From Frankia sp. AgB1.9 (GTDB taxonomy: Bacteria; Actinomycetota; Actinomycetes; Frankiales; Frankiaceae): a stretch of 50,556 nt of DNA. Position numbers and translations under genes: made by a program. How positions within the stretch are numbered: position 1 is the first letter of the stretch; each line of letters opens with the position of its first letter. The stretch lies in NCBI RefSeq assembly GCF_016786355.1, contig NZ_JADWYX010000065.1, forward strand, positions 1 through 50,556, written 5' to 3'. Under the pieces are notes generated by a model. That model had not been told where the DNA came from. It did not search any database and worked only from the letters and a program-made list of their open reading frames with translations. Shown here piece by piece: positions 8,502 to 18,221 of the stretch.

Positions 8502-9623
8502 CTACACGGCGAGCAGCAGGAAAGGCGCGGCGAGGATGACGGCCGCGGCGGTGTAGGCGGCCGCCGGCTGCCACCACGGGACGGCGGGCGGGTCGAGCAG
8601 CCGGACGATACGGGCGATCACTGGGGAGCGGGACGGTGGCTCGGTGCCTCCCGCTTCAGCGCAGACGCCCGTCTCCGGCGCGCCCGCACCCGGGGTGTCG
8701 GGGGTTCCGTTGACGCCGAGTGTGCCCGCCGGGATGAGGGAACGGGTGACACCCAACTGGGCGAGGGCCCGGGCGAGCGTGCTACCGCTGGTCCGGCGGG
8801 CTGCCGCGTCGTCGGCGAGCATCTCCACCAGCAGCGACACCGCCGCGGTCGCCTCCCAGGCCGGCCGCAGGAACGGGAAGGTCTGCTGCCAGGCGATGAA
8901 GGGCTGGATCACCAGGTCGTGGCGACCGGTGACGTGCGCGTCCTCGTGCGCGAGGACGGCGCGTAGCTCGCGTGGCCCGAGGGTGGTCAGCAGGCCGCGG
9001 GACACGACCACCCGGGCGTGCCGAACCCCGGGGACGCAGTAGGCGACAGCCACCGGATGGTCGAGAATCCGCAGCCCGACGTGCCCGCACAGCTCGCAGC
9101 CGTCCGTGCCGCGGGCGTGGTAGCCGTGCCGGATCGAGGCGAGCGGTGTCCAGTCCTGGATGCGGTGATGGCGGGGCCGGGGTGCGCTGGCAGGAAGCTC
9201 GGCGGCCGCGCGGCAGTCCTCTGTGTGGTCGTCGCCGGTCAGGTCGACGAGAGTGCGGTGGTGGCTGCGGCGGCGCAGCGTGGCGACGGTCGACGAGGCG
9301 AGCACGCCGAACAGCCGGCTGGCCAGGGCCGCGACCAGACCGAGGCCGACGACGCTCAGCCAGTCCAGCCCCGAGAGCGGCTGGCCCTTGGCCAGGTTAT
9401 GAACGTGGTGGGTGATTCCCCGCGGCGTCGAGCCGGACAGCGGAGCGACCGTGAACGCGACCGCCGCCAGCAGCGCGCAGACCCCACCGGCGAGCCCGAT
9501 CGCCTGCCACAGCACGATCGCCGCGCGGGGACAGCCATGCGTCCAGCGAGCACCGGCCAGTAGCCGCGGCACCGGCCACGCCAGCACCGCGGCGAACAGC
9601 GTGAGAGCGGCCGCCGTCGTCAT
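8502..9623 (-). CDS. M56 (BlaR1-like) membrane metalloprotease
   Basis: This 373-aa protein has N-terminal membrane helices (LTLFAAVLAWPVPRLL, then IVLWQAIGLAGGVCALLAAVAF and LSVVGLGLVAALASRLFGVL), a cytoplasmic zinc peptidase domain with AVLAHEDAHVTGRHD (HExxH) and downstream EMLADDAAAR, and a last helix at the C-terminus (AAAYTAAAVILAAPFLLLAV). It lacks the extracellular penicillin-binding sensor domain of BlaR1, as is common in actinobacterial M56 proteins. It lies 72 bp behind the BlaI-like gene on the same strand, so the pair should form a signal-controlled repressor/protease unit. The signal is unknown. Confidence 0.88.
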   Translation of the reverse strand: MTTAAALTLFAAVLAWPVPRLLAGARWTHGCPRAAIVLWQAIGLAGGVCALLAAVAFTVAPLSGSTPRGITHHVHNLAKGQPLSGLDWLSVVGLGLVAALASRLFGVLASSTVATLRRRSHHRTLVDLTGDDHTEDCRAAAELPASAPRPRHHRIQDWTPLASIRHGYHARGTDGCELCGHVGLRILDHPVAVAYCVPGVRHARVVVSRGLLTTLGPRELRAVLAHEDAHVTGRHDLVIQPFIAWQQTFPFLRPAWEATAAVSLLVEMLADDAAARRTSGSTLARALAQLGVTRSLIPAGTLGVNGTPDTPGAGAPETGVCAEAGGTEPPSRSPVIARIVRLLDPPAVPWWQPAAAYTAAAVILAAPFLLLAV

Positions 9624-9695
9624 GTCGACGCAACGCTACCGCCATCAGCCTTATCGGGCGACGATGCGGAATCGCGTCGGTGGAGTCGCACAGCG

Positions 9696-10163
9696 TCAGC
9701 CCAGGTCGTCACTGTCAGTGGTGGCCGCCGACGGGGCCGTGTCGTCGGCGTCGTCGGCCAGGCCAGCGGTCGCGATGGCCTCGGCCGCGTCGGGCTCCGT
9801 GGGCTCCACCACGGTGGGCAACGCGAGTGCCCGGCGCAGGATCTCGGCCTCCTCCGCCGAGACGGCGCCGACGAAGCGGACCAGCGCGGAACCACGGTCG
9901 TCGGCGGTGCCCAGCGCCTCCAGCATCGCGTCGGCGACGACCACCTCACGGGCGTCGGCCGCCTTGTACCGGTGCGCCCGGGCCGCCCGCTGGCGCTGCA
10001 CGAAGCCCTTGCGCTCCAGCCGTTCGAGCACGGTTAGCACGGTCGTGTAGGCGAGGTCACGCTCATGATGAAGCCGGGCGGCGACCTCGCGCGCGGTCAG
10101 CCAGCCGACGGAGTCCCACAACACGTCCATAACCGAGCGTTCAAGGTCTCCCAGCCGCGCCAT
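9696..10163 (-). CDS. BlaI/MecI/CopY family repressor
   Basis: The 155-aa product opens MARLGDLERSVMDVLWDSVGWLTAREVAARL, the winged helix of the BlaI family, with the recognition segment LAYTTVLTVLERLERKGFVQRQR. The middle (EALGTADDRGSALVRFVGAVSAEEAEILRRAL) is the dimerisation region. An acidic tail of about 40 residues (DDADDTAPSAATTDSDDLG) is longer than usual. An ATG two codons upstream (10169) is equally possible; neither has a clear ribosome-binding site, so the mRNA may be leaderless. The 17-bp palindrome at 10172-10188 abuts the start. It likely represses itself and the M56 gene. Confidence 0.9.
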   Translation of the reverse strand: MARLGDLERSVMDVLWDSVGWLTAREVAARLHHERDLAYTTVLTVLERLERKGFVQRQRAARAHRYKAADAREVVVADAMLEALGTADDRGSALVRFVGAVSAEEAEILRRALALPTVVEPTEPDAAEAIATAGLADDADDTAPSAATTDSDDLG

Positions 10164-10171
10164 GATCATAA

Positions 10172-10188
10172 TTTTACGCCGCGTAGAA
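10172..10188 (-). promoter_or_regulatory. Candidate BlaI autoregulatory operator
   Basis: TTTTACGC, a single central C, then GCGTAGAA form a 17-bp palindrome with one mismatch, whose core TACGC-C-GCGTA is perfect. It lies directly before the BlaI-like start codon, where a bound repressor would block transcription. BlaI operators in other actinobacteria are also TAC-type dyads. Confidence 0.5.
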
Positions 10189-10466
10189 GATCGTGCGCTG
10201 GCGAACCAATTACTTGACCGGCCTGGGCTGGCCACCGTCCTGCGCGCTGGCCTGGCGAGGCGATGCCGACAAGCGTTCGGCTCTGGCGAGTCATGCAGCC
10301 ACACCCGCATGCGTGAACAGCTCGCGCGAGGGCGTTGAGCGGGGAGGATCGTTAACTCCCGGCTCAGGAGTCTGGGCTACCGTCCGGGCATGCGGCAGGC
10401 ACGCGTCCTCGGACGATCGACGGCGCCGGAACAGTCGACAGCCCCGGAGCGAGGGACGTCGCCGCG

Positions 10467-11555
10467 ATGACGGACAGCGCGACGACCGACAGCGCGGAGA
10501 CGTCCGACGGCGCGGGAGCGGCTGGCGGCGGCGTCGCTGGACGAGTCTTCTCGCAGCCGTCGGGCGTCGGCATGGCTGACGGACCGGTGGAGGCCCTGGC
10601 CACCGCGGGTCGCGGCCGCGAGCCCGCGGTGGGCGAGGCGCTCGGGCGGCGGGATCTGACCACCGAGGTCTGGCTGCTGCTCGCGGTATCGCTGGGCATG
10701 TCCGGGCTGTTCGCGCTTATCCGATATATCGGTGCCGTCACCCGTGGCCCGCTGCGGGGCCAGGTGGCCCTGCTCAATGGCTCGGCCGCGCCGGGGCGCC
10801 CGTGGCTGGATCTTTCGTTGCAGCTCGCCGGGCTGTTGGCAGATGTGGCCCCGGCCTTCCTCGCGATTCACCTGCTGGCCCGGCATTGCGCGCCCTTCCT
10901 GGCTTCGCGGCCGGCGCGCCTCCGGTCGCCGGCGTCGAGGCCGTCCACGGCCGGGAGCCCGCGGTCCGCGCTGCGATGGGCGAAATGGCCCGGTCCCGGG
11001 GCCTTCGGGCGTCGTTACGAGGAGGCGCCCGAGACCTCCTACGGGCTACGGCGTGGCCGCGCGATGATCGGGTTCGATGGCCGTGCCCTCGGGGCTGACC
11101 TCGGTCTGGGCGCCGCGATCGCGGCCGGCGTCGGCGGTATCGGCCTTTGCCTGTACCTGGTGGCCTGGCACAGCGGCGCGAGCCTGACTGTGGCGCCATC
11201 CGGGCTGCCGGCCGTGTGGTGGCGAATCCCGGTGCTCCTGCTCTCAGCTCTGCAGAACGCGGTGACCGAGGAGGTCATCGTCGGCGGCTACCTGCTGGCC
11301 CGGCTGCGCGAGCTCGGATGGGGAGACCGGCGGGCGCTCGCCGCGAGCGCCGTGCTTCGTGGCTCGTACCACCTCTACCAGGGCCTGGGCGGCTTTTTCG
11401 GAAACCTGGCGATGGGTGTGCTGTTCGGCTGGCTCTTCCAGCGGCGCGGCCGGGTGGTGCCGATGATCGTGGCGCACACCCTGATCGACTCGGTTGCGTT
11501 CGTCGGTTATGTGGCGTTGGCCGGATCGGTTTCCTGGCTGCCAACTTCCGGATAA
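10467..11555 (+). CDS. CPBP family intramembrane metalloprotease (CAAX protease-like)
   Basis: This 362-aa multi-spanning membrane protein carries the family's conserved C-terminal region: NAVTEEVIVGGYLLARL (motif 1, the paired glutamates), RGSYHLYQGLGGFFGNLAMGVLFGWLF (motif 2, His) and MIVAHTLIDSVAF (motif 3, HxxxD). The Arg usually found after EExxx is replaced by glycine. The N-terminal 65 residues are a disordered Ala/Gly-rich stretch, and a polar loop sits near residues 145-195. A GAGGGA 10 nt before the ATG at 10467 supports the start. Relatives process prenylated peptides or bacteriocins; this substrate is unknown. It stands alone, divergent from the BlaI gene. Confidence 0.85.
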   Translation: MTDSATTDSAETSDGAGAAGGGVAGRVFSQPSGVGMADGPVEALATAGRGREPAVGEALGRRDLTTEVWLLLAVSLGMSGLFALIRYIGAVTRGPLRGQVALLNGSAAPGRPWLDLSLQLAGLLADVAPAFLAIHLLARHCAPFLASRPARLRSPASRPSTAGSPRSALRWAKWPGPGAFGRRYEEAPETSYGLRRGRAMIGFDGRALGADLGLGAAIAAGVGGIGLCLYLVAWHSGASLTVAPSGLPAVWWRIPVLLLSALQNAVTEEVIVGGYLLARLRELGWGDRRALAASAVLRGSYHLYQGLGGFFGNLAMGVLFGWLFQRRGRVVPMIVAHTLIDSVAFVGYVALAGSVSWLPTSG

Positions 11556-11738
11556 CAATAGGGGAACAGAAGGCGAACCGGGGGTGCCGTCCCGGAGGGC
11601 TGACCCGGTGTGGGCTGGTCCCCGTCGGCCCCCGGTGGGCCGAGCGTCGCGCGTCGGTCAGCCCTCGGGCCTTGGCGCGCGGCATGCGGTCGGGGTCGGA
11701 GACGGCGACCTGGAGCGGAAGCTCCGAAAGGGGACGTA

Positions 11739-13583
11739 GTGGGCGGCCGGGTGGAGATCGAGCGCAAGTTCGCGGTTGAGCCAGGATTTGCGCTGCCTAG
11801 CCTGGTTAACGCCGGCCGAGACGCTGGTGTCGCCGCGGTCGGCACACTGGAGACGTTCACCCAGGAGGCCGTGTACTACGACTCCGAAGACCTGCGGCTG
11901 GCTCGCGCCAAGATTACGCTGCGCCGCCGGACCGGTGGAACCGACGACGGCTGGCACCTGAAGCTACCGGCCGGTACGGGCGCCCGCGAGGAGATCCACC
12001 GTCCGTTGGACGCCGGCGAGCCCGACGAGCGAGGCGTCGCCAACTGCGCGCCGCCGGCCGACCTGCTTGACATCGTCTTCCTGGTGCTGCGCGGCGCCCG
12101 GGTCAGCCCGGTCGCCCGGCTGGTCACCACCCGGACGGCCACCCGGCTGCTGGACGCGGCCGGCGCGGGCCTCGTGGAGATCGTCGACGACCACGTGCAC
12201 GCGCAGACGCTGGGCGAGCAGACCGTCCTGACCCAGTGGCGTGAGGTGGAGGTCGAGCTGCTCGACGCGGCCGTCACCGGTCCGGCCGCGACCGCCGTCA
12301 AGGTCGGTAGTGACGCGGTGACCGGCAAGGCCGCGTCCAACGGCAAGGCGGCGGCGAGCGCCAAGGCGGCGTCCAACGGCAAGGCGGCCGCCAATGGCAA
12401 GGCGGCAACGAGCGGCAAGGCGGCGGCCAATGGAAAGGCGGCCGCGGGCGGCAAGGCGACCGACGCCAAGGGTGCCGGCAAGCGAGGGGGCAAGGCGGCC
12501 AACGCGGGTCCCGTCGATGCCCAGGCGGGTCCGGTTGGCACCCGGCTGCTGGACGCCGTCGAGGCGGTCCTGCGGGCGGCCGGGGCGTCGGACGCCCCGC
12601 ACGGCTCCAAGCTCGCGCACCTGCTCAGCCTCGCCCACACCGCGCCGCCGGAGCCGGCGGCCGAGCCGGCCGAGCGGCCGCGGCGCCCCGGGCGTGGGGA
12701 CACCGCCGGCGCGGTGCTGCGCGCCTACCTGGCCGAGCAGGTCGCGGCACTGCTCGCCGTCGACCCGCGGGTGCGGATGGACGAGCCGGACGCCGTGCAC
12801 AAGATGCGGGTCGCCACCCGGCGGATGCGCAGCACACTGCGCACGTTCGCGGCGCTGTTCCCGGCCGATCTCGTCGCGCACCTGGACGTGGAGCTGGGTG
12901 ACCTCGCGGGCGCGCTGTCCGGCGCCAGGGACAGCGAGGTGCAGCTGGCGTACTTCGAGGGCCGGCTGGCGGCGCTGCCGTCGGAGCTGGTCCGCGGACC
13001 GGTCGAGGAGAGCCTGAGCGGCCATCTGAGCGCTGGCATGGCGGCGGGCCGGGACACGGCCCTCGCGGCGCTGCGGGGCGAGCGTTACCTCGTCCTGGTG
13101 GTGGACCTCACCGAGCTGGCCCGCGCCCCGCTGTCCGCGCGGGCCCGCCGTCCCGCGGCGACCGAGCTGCCCCGGCTGGTGCGGGATGCCGACCGCCGGC
13201 TCGCCCGCAAGGTCGCGACCGCGGCGGCGACGCCGGCCGGCCATGACCGCGACGAGCTGCTGCATTCGGCCCGCAAGCAGGCGAAGCGGCTGCGGTACGC
13301 CGGCGAGGCGCTCACGCCGATCTTCGGGGCGGACGCCCGCACGCTCGCGAAACTGTCGGGCGAGGCGCAGGAACTGCTCGGCACTCACCAGGACGCGACG
13401 GTGGCGGCGGGGCTGCTGAGGTCGTGGGGGGTGGCGGCGCAGCAGGCCGGGGACTCGACGGCGTTCACCTACGGCCTGTTGCTGGGTCTGGAGGAGCTGC
13501 GGGCCCGCACCGCCGAGCGGGACTTCTTCGACGCCTGGCCGGCGCTGTCCGCCCCCGATCACCGCCGCTGGCTCAAGGTCTAG
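11739..13583 (+). CDS. CYTH-CHAD domain protein with Lys/Ala-rich insertion
   Basis: This 614-aa protein starts at GTG 11739 behind AAAGGGGAC and opens VEIERKFAV, the ExExK signature of CYTH (triphosphate tunnel) domains. The CYTH part runs to about residue 185. Residues 190-257 are a low-complexity block of KAASNGK/KAAANGK-type units rich in Lys and Ala. The remaining CYTH helix (LLDAVEAVLRAAGASDAPHGSKLAHLL) follows, so the block is an insertion within the domain. The CHAD domain covers about 310-614, with HKMRVATRRMRSTLRTF and HSARKQAKRLRYAGE His/Arg/Lys motifs. CYTH-CHAD proteins bind triphosphate or polyphosphate, and CHAD can target polyphosphate granules. Confidence 0.92.
   Translation: MGGRVEIERKFAVEPGFALPSLVNAGRDAGVAAVGTLETFTQEAVYYDSEDLRLARAKITLRRRTGGTDDGWHLKLPAGTGAREEIHRPLDAGEPDERGVANCAPPADLLDIVFLVLRGARVSPVARLVTTRTATRLLDAAGAGLVEIVDDHVHAQTLGEQTVLTQWREVEVELLDAAVTGPAATAVKVGSDAVTGKAASNGKAAASAKAASNGKAAANGKAATSGKAAANGKAAAGGKATDAKGAGKRGGKAANAGPVDAQAGPVGTRLLDAVEAVLRAAGASDAPHGSKLAHLLSLAHTAPPEPAAEPAERPRRPGRGDTAGAVLRAYLAEQVAALLAVDPRVRMDEPDAVHKMRVATRRMRSTLRTFAALFPADLVAHLDVELGDLAGALSGARDSEVQLAYFEGRLAALPSELVRGPVEESLSGHLSAGMAAGRDTALAALRGERYLVLVVDLTELARAPLSARARRPAATELPRLVRDADRRLARKVATAAATPAGHDRDELLHSARKQAKRLRYAGEALTPIFGADARTLAKLSGEAQELLGTHQDATVAAGLLRSWGVAAQQAGDSTAFTYGLLLGLEELRARTAERDFFDAWPALSAPDHRRWLKV
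12330..12500 (+). repeat. Imperfect tandem repeats encoding the Lys/Ala linker
   Basis: GGCAAGGCGGC-type units of about 12-21 nt recur roughly ten times within the CYTH-CHAD gene and encode K-A-A-x-N-G-K motifs. The nucleotide similarity between units suggests growth by slippage. Confidence 0.7.
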
Positions 13584-14081
13584 CGCTGGTCCCGGCCGGC
13601 CTGGCACCGTCGGGCCGGCTGTCCGATGCCTGTCTCGCCATCCAGCCGCGGCGCCGGGGCCGGCCGATCGGGCTGGCCATGACAGTCGAGGGCTCGCGAC
13701 GGGCCGCGAGTTCTCGCGCGCATTGGGTGATGGATGGCTATCCTCCGTGACTTGTCTCACCTTTCGGAGTGTGGCTGGTTTGCGGCAAGGGGTGTCGTTT
13801 CGGCATGTCCGCGGGACGGTCTCGACCGATTGGGTCGGATGAGATATAGGCACCGATGCGCAGCCGCGTCTCCCGCTGTTAACGCCGGATGAAGTGGACT
13901 TCGTTACCGCGAGGACTCCCGTCCGCGCCCCTCGCCGTGTACCGTCGTGCCTGGCTGCAGTTCGATCCGTGTCTCAACCGGGACGCTGTGGAACTGAGCC
14001 GGTGATGGAAATGCGGCACCGGCATTAGGCCCGGGGTCCGCGCGGTGCGGGCCCTGACTGCACCAGCAGGGAGAACGGCAC
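13584..14081. other. Intergenic and likely long 5' leader of the cold-shock gene
   Basis: About 500 bp with no credible gene. Csp genes often have long structured 5' leaders, and A+T-richer stretches at about 13740-13870 may hold the promoter. No specific promoter can be assigned. Confidence 0.35.
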
Positions 14082-14285
14082 GTGGCTCAGGGCACGGTCA
14101 AGTGGTTCAACTCGGAGAAGGGCTTCGGCTTCATCTCCGTGGACGGCGGCGGCTCGGACGTCTTCGTCCACTACAGCGCTATCGATATGGACGGCTACAA
14201 GTCCCTCGAGGAGGGCCAGCGGGTCGAGTTCCAGGTGACCCAGGGTCAGAAGGGGCCGCAGGCCGACGGCGTCCGCGCCATCTGA
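14082..14285 (+). CDS. csp: Cold-shock protein, CspA family
   Basis: This 67-aa single OB-fold protein opens MAQGTVKWFNSEKGFGFISVD with RNP1 (KGFGFI), then DVFVHYSAI (RNP2), and ends EGQRVEFQVTQGQKGPQADGVRAI. It binds single-stranded nucleic acid and acts as an RNA chaperone. Length and motifs are fully typical. The GTG start is preceded by AGGGAGAA about 8 nt upstream. A strong hairpin follows 16 nt after the stop. It is transcribed alone. Confidence 0.96.
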   Translation: MAQGTVKWFNSEKGFGFISVDGGGSDVFVHYSAIDMDGYKSLEEGQRVEFQVTQGQKGPQADGVRAI

Positions 14286-14301
14286 GCCACCAGCAGACCT
14301 C

Positions 14302-14352
14302 ACGGGCCACTCGGGCCAGCCGCTCTTCGAGCAGCTCTCCCGAGTGGCCCGT
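14302..14352 (+). terminator. Hairpin terminator after csp
   Basis: ACGGGCCACTCGGG (14302-14315) pairs perfectly over 14 bp with 14339-14352. The 23-nt loop holds a smaller GCTC-TTC-GAGC hairpin. No U-tract follows, as is common in actinobacteria. It could serve both converging genes. Confidence 0.75.
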
Positions 14353-14665
14353 CCTGCGTTCTCGCAGCTCTCGACGCGGCTGACTCTCCGACGACCGGGC
14401 TCCCGCGCCGACGACGCGGCGTCGACCGTTGTTCTGTCGGCGCTGCCGCCATGGCGAGGGGCCCGGACCGGACTATCGCCAAGCACGCGGAATGTCGAGC
14501 GCTCGGCTGCCGCTAACGCAGTCAGCCGTGGGCCCGACGTCCGCCGTCTGTTTCACTGATCGCTGATTGGGCCACCCGGGTTCGGCCCATGGCTTGTTCG
14601 AGGCTCCCCGCGATCGGCCGGTATTTGTATTGCGCCTGCCGTTCGATGAACCTCTATTGGATCGA
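14353..14665. other. Convergent intergenic region, nothing recognised
   Basis: About 310 bp between the csp terminator and the end of asd, without any gene, RNA or repeat that I can support. Confidence 0.4.
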
Positions 14666-15778
14666 CTAGCGCAGACCGCGCGCGACGAGTGTCTCGGCGA
14701 TCTGCAACGTGTTCAGCGCGGCGCCCTTGCGCAGGTTGTCGCCGCAGACGAAAAGCGCCACCTCGTGCGGGTCGTCCGGGGACTGGCGGATCCGCCCGAC
14801 CCAGGTCGGGTCGGTGCCGACGACGTCCGCCGGCGTCGGGAACTCGCCGTTCGCCGGGTCGTCCAGGACGGCCACGCCCGGCGCGTTGGTCAGCACCGCG
14901 CGGGCCTCGGCCCCGGTCACGGGCTGGCCGAACCGCGCGTGCACCGCGACGGCGTGCGTCGTGATGACCGGGACCCGCACGCAGGTCGCCGAGATCCGCA
15001 GCGACGGCAGCCCGAGGATCTTGCGGGACTCATTGCGGATCTTGAGTTCCTCGCTCGACCAGCCGCCGTCCTTCAGCGAGCCGGCCCACGGCACCACGTT
15101 GAGCGCCAGCGGCGCCGGGAACGGGCCGAAGCCGTCGTCGCCGATCGTCTTGCGCACGTCACCCGCGGTCTGGCCGAGGTCGCGGCGCCCGCCGACGGCG
15201 GCCAACTGGTCGTACAGGGTGTCGATGCCGACCTGCCCGGCGCCACTCGCCGCCTGGTAGGACGTGGCGAACAGCGACTCGAGGCCGAACTCGCGGTGCA
15301 GTGCGCCGACCGCGACGATCATCGACAGCGTCGTGCAGTTGGGGTTCGCGATGATGCCGCGCGGGATGTCGGCCAGCGCGTCCGGGTTCACCTCGGGGAC
15401 GACCAGCGGGACGTCCGGGTCCAGTCGGAACGCGCCCGAGTTGTCCACGGCGATCGCGCCGTGCTCGGCGGCTACCGGTGCCCAGACCGCGGAGACCTCG
15501 TCCGGCACGTCGAACATGGCGATGTCGACGCCGTCGAACACCTCCGGCGCGAGCGCCTGGACGACGACGTCCTCGCCACGAACTCGCAGCGTCCGGCCGG
15601 CCGAGCGGGCCGACGCGATCAGCCGGATCTCGCCCCAGACGTCCGGGCGCTCGTCGAGCAGCGACAGCATGACCGTGCCGACGGCGCCGGTCGCGCCGAC
15701 GATGGCGAGGGTGGGGCGAGCGGAGAAGCGGCGGCCGCTGGAAGGCACGTGGCCGTCAGGGGAGTTCTGGTCGGCCAC
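14666..15778 (-). CDS. asd: Aspartate-semialdehyde dehydrogenase
   Basis: The 370-aa enzyme reduces aspartyl phosphate to aspartate semialdehyde with NADPH, the branch point to lysine/diaminopimelate, threonine and methionine. After a 20-residue extension comes TLAIVGATGAVGTVMLSLL (Rossmann NADP loop). The catalytic Cys is in IIANPNCTTLSMIV, and SYQAASGAGQ precedes the substrate region. The active-site His region is RVPVITTHAVAVHARFG. The GTG start at 15778 follows AGAGGAA. It lies downstream of ask on the same strand, with 275 bp between them, a wider gap than the usual tight ask-asd pair. Confidence 0.96.
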   Translation of the reverse strand: MADQNSPDGHVPSSGRRFSARPTLAIVGATGAVGTVMLSLLDERPDVWGEIRLIASARSAGRTLRVRGEDVVVQALAPEVFDGVDIAMFDVPDEVSAVWAPVAAEHGAIAVDNSGAFRLDPDVPLVVPEVNPDALADIPRGIIANPNCTTLSMIVAVGALHREFGLESLFATSYQAASGAGQVGIDTLYDQLAAVGGRRDLGQTAGDVRKTIGDDGFGPFPAPLALNVVPWAGSLKDGGWSSEELKIRNESRKILGLPSLRISATCVRVPVITTHAVAVHARFGQPVTGAEARAVLTNAPGVAVLDDPANGEFPTPADVVGTDPTWVGRIRQSPDDPHEVALFVCGDNLRKGAALNTLQIAETLVARGLR

Positions 15779-16053
15779 GGCCGGATTCCTCTCGATTCGA
15801 CTCAGGTTGCCTTACGCGGGGAGAACGAGAATCGGTCCCACTCCGACTACTTTTCAGCTCGCCCTGTACCCCCACGGCGCGGAGGCGCGCCTGCGCGGAG
15901 GCCCGGCCTCCGAGCGAAGCGAGGGGGTTGGGCCGCAGCGCAGGTCGCCGGAGCGCCCGTTCGCGGAGGAGGACGCGGCGCGGAGTGGTCATCCGAGCCG
16001 CCAGGCGAGGATGGCCGCGGAGCGCCGCGCCCGGACGGAGCGAACCAAGATAC

Positions 16054-17322
<1,269 letters not shown>

Positions 17323-17578
17323 GCCCCCAGGCTACCGAGCCAGGGCCGAGGAGCCGATTCGTTATTAGGCCCGCACGCGGGCGGCGTCCACGTCACAGCG
17401 CAACCTAGCCAAGATTCCGACCACTGATGGCACAGCCCTCGACATCCACGCCTCGAGACATCAGGGGCCTGGAGGGCGCTCAGCGCCCGACAGGCGGAGC
17501 CGGGGTTCCTGCCGGATCGACGAAGTCGATCTGGGAGGTCCGCGAAGGGCGCTCCGCGCCCGGTTCCGGCCGATCGCC

Positions 17579-18190
17579 TTAGAGCCAGCCGGACTGCTCG
17601 GCGGTTCGTAGGGCTTCCAGGCGGTTGCGGGCTCCGGTCTTGGCGATGGCGGCGGAGAGGTAGTTGCGCACGGTGCCCTCGGACAGGAAGAGCCGCCCGG
17701 CGATGTCGGCGACGGTGGCGCCGTCCCGGGCGGCGACCAGGACGTCGCGCTCCCGGCCGGTGAGCGGGCTCGGCCCGCTGGCCAGCGTGCTCGCGGCCAG
17801 TGTGGGGTCGACGACGCGCTCGCCGCGGGCTACCCGACGGACGGCGTCCGCCAGCGCGTCGGCCGGGGCGTCCTTGACGACGAAGCCGAGCGCGCCCGCC
17901 TCCATCGCCCGGCGCAGGTAACCGGCGCGGCCGAACGTGGTCAGGATGAGCACTTTCGTGGCCGGCCGGGTGGCCTGGACCGCGGCCGCCGCGGCCAACC
18001 CGTCGATCCCGGGCATCTCGACGTCCATCAGCACGACGTCGGGCGTGGCCGTGAGGACCGCGGCGACCACCTCGTCACCCCGGCTGACCTGGCCGACGAC
18101 CTCGATGTCGTCCTCCAGGGACAGCAGCGCGGCAAGCGCGCCACGCACGAGATGCTGATCGTCGGCGAGCAGCACACGGATCGACGGCAC
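17579..18190 (-). CDS. LuxR/NarL-type response regulator
   Basis: The 203-aa product starts at GTG 18190 (PSIRVLLADDQHLVRGALAALL). The receiver domain has the acidic pocket (ADD) and phosphorylation Asp in VVLMDVEMPGIDGL, the Thr in LILTTFG and Lys in FVVKDAP. A LuxR helix-turn-helix covers about residues 140-200 (LTGRERDVLVAARDGATVADIAGRLFLSEGTVRNYLSAAIAKTG). It is the last gene of a minus-strand set with a DesK-like kinase and an ABC exporter, so it probably controls that exporter. The frame continues far upstream over the kinase gene but only as overlap. Confidence 0.93.
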   Translation of the reverse strand: MPSIRVLLADDQHLVRGALAALLSLEDDIEVVGQVSRGDEVVAAVLTATPDVVLMDVEMPGIDGLAAAAAVQATRPATKVLILTTFGRAGYLRRAMEAGALGFVVKDAPADALADAVRRVARGERVVDPTLAASTLASGPSPLTGRERDVLVAARDGATVADIAGRLFLSEGTVRNYLSAAIAKTGARNRLEALRTAEQSGWL

Positions 18191-18221
18191 GCAGCCATGA
18201 TCGCACCGGCCCGGTGCCTGG

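Noticed and set aside
11964..13853. 629-codon minus-strand frame
   Set aside because: Antisense shadow of the CYTH-CHAD gene; Arg/Gln-rich with no recognisable motif.
15779..16053. Lysine riboswitch or attenuator between ask and asd
   Set aside because: No L-box consensus pattern is seen; only general GC-rich dyads.
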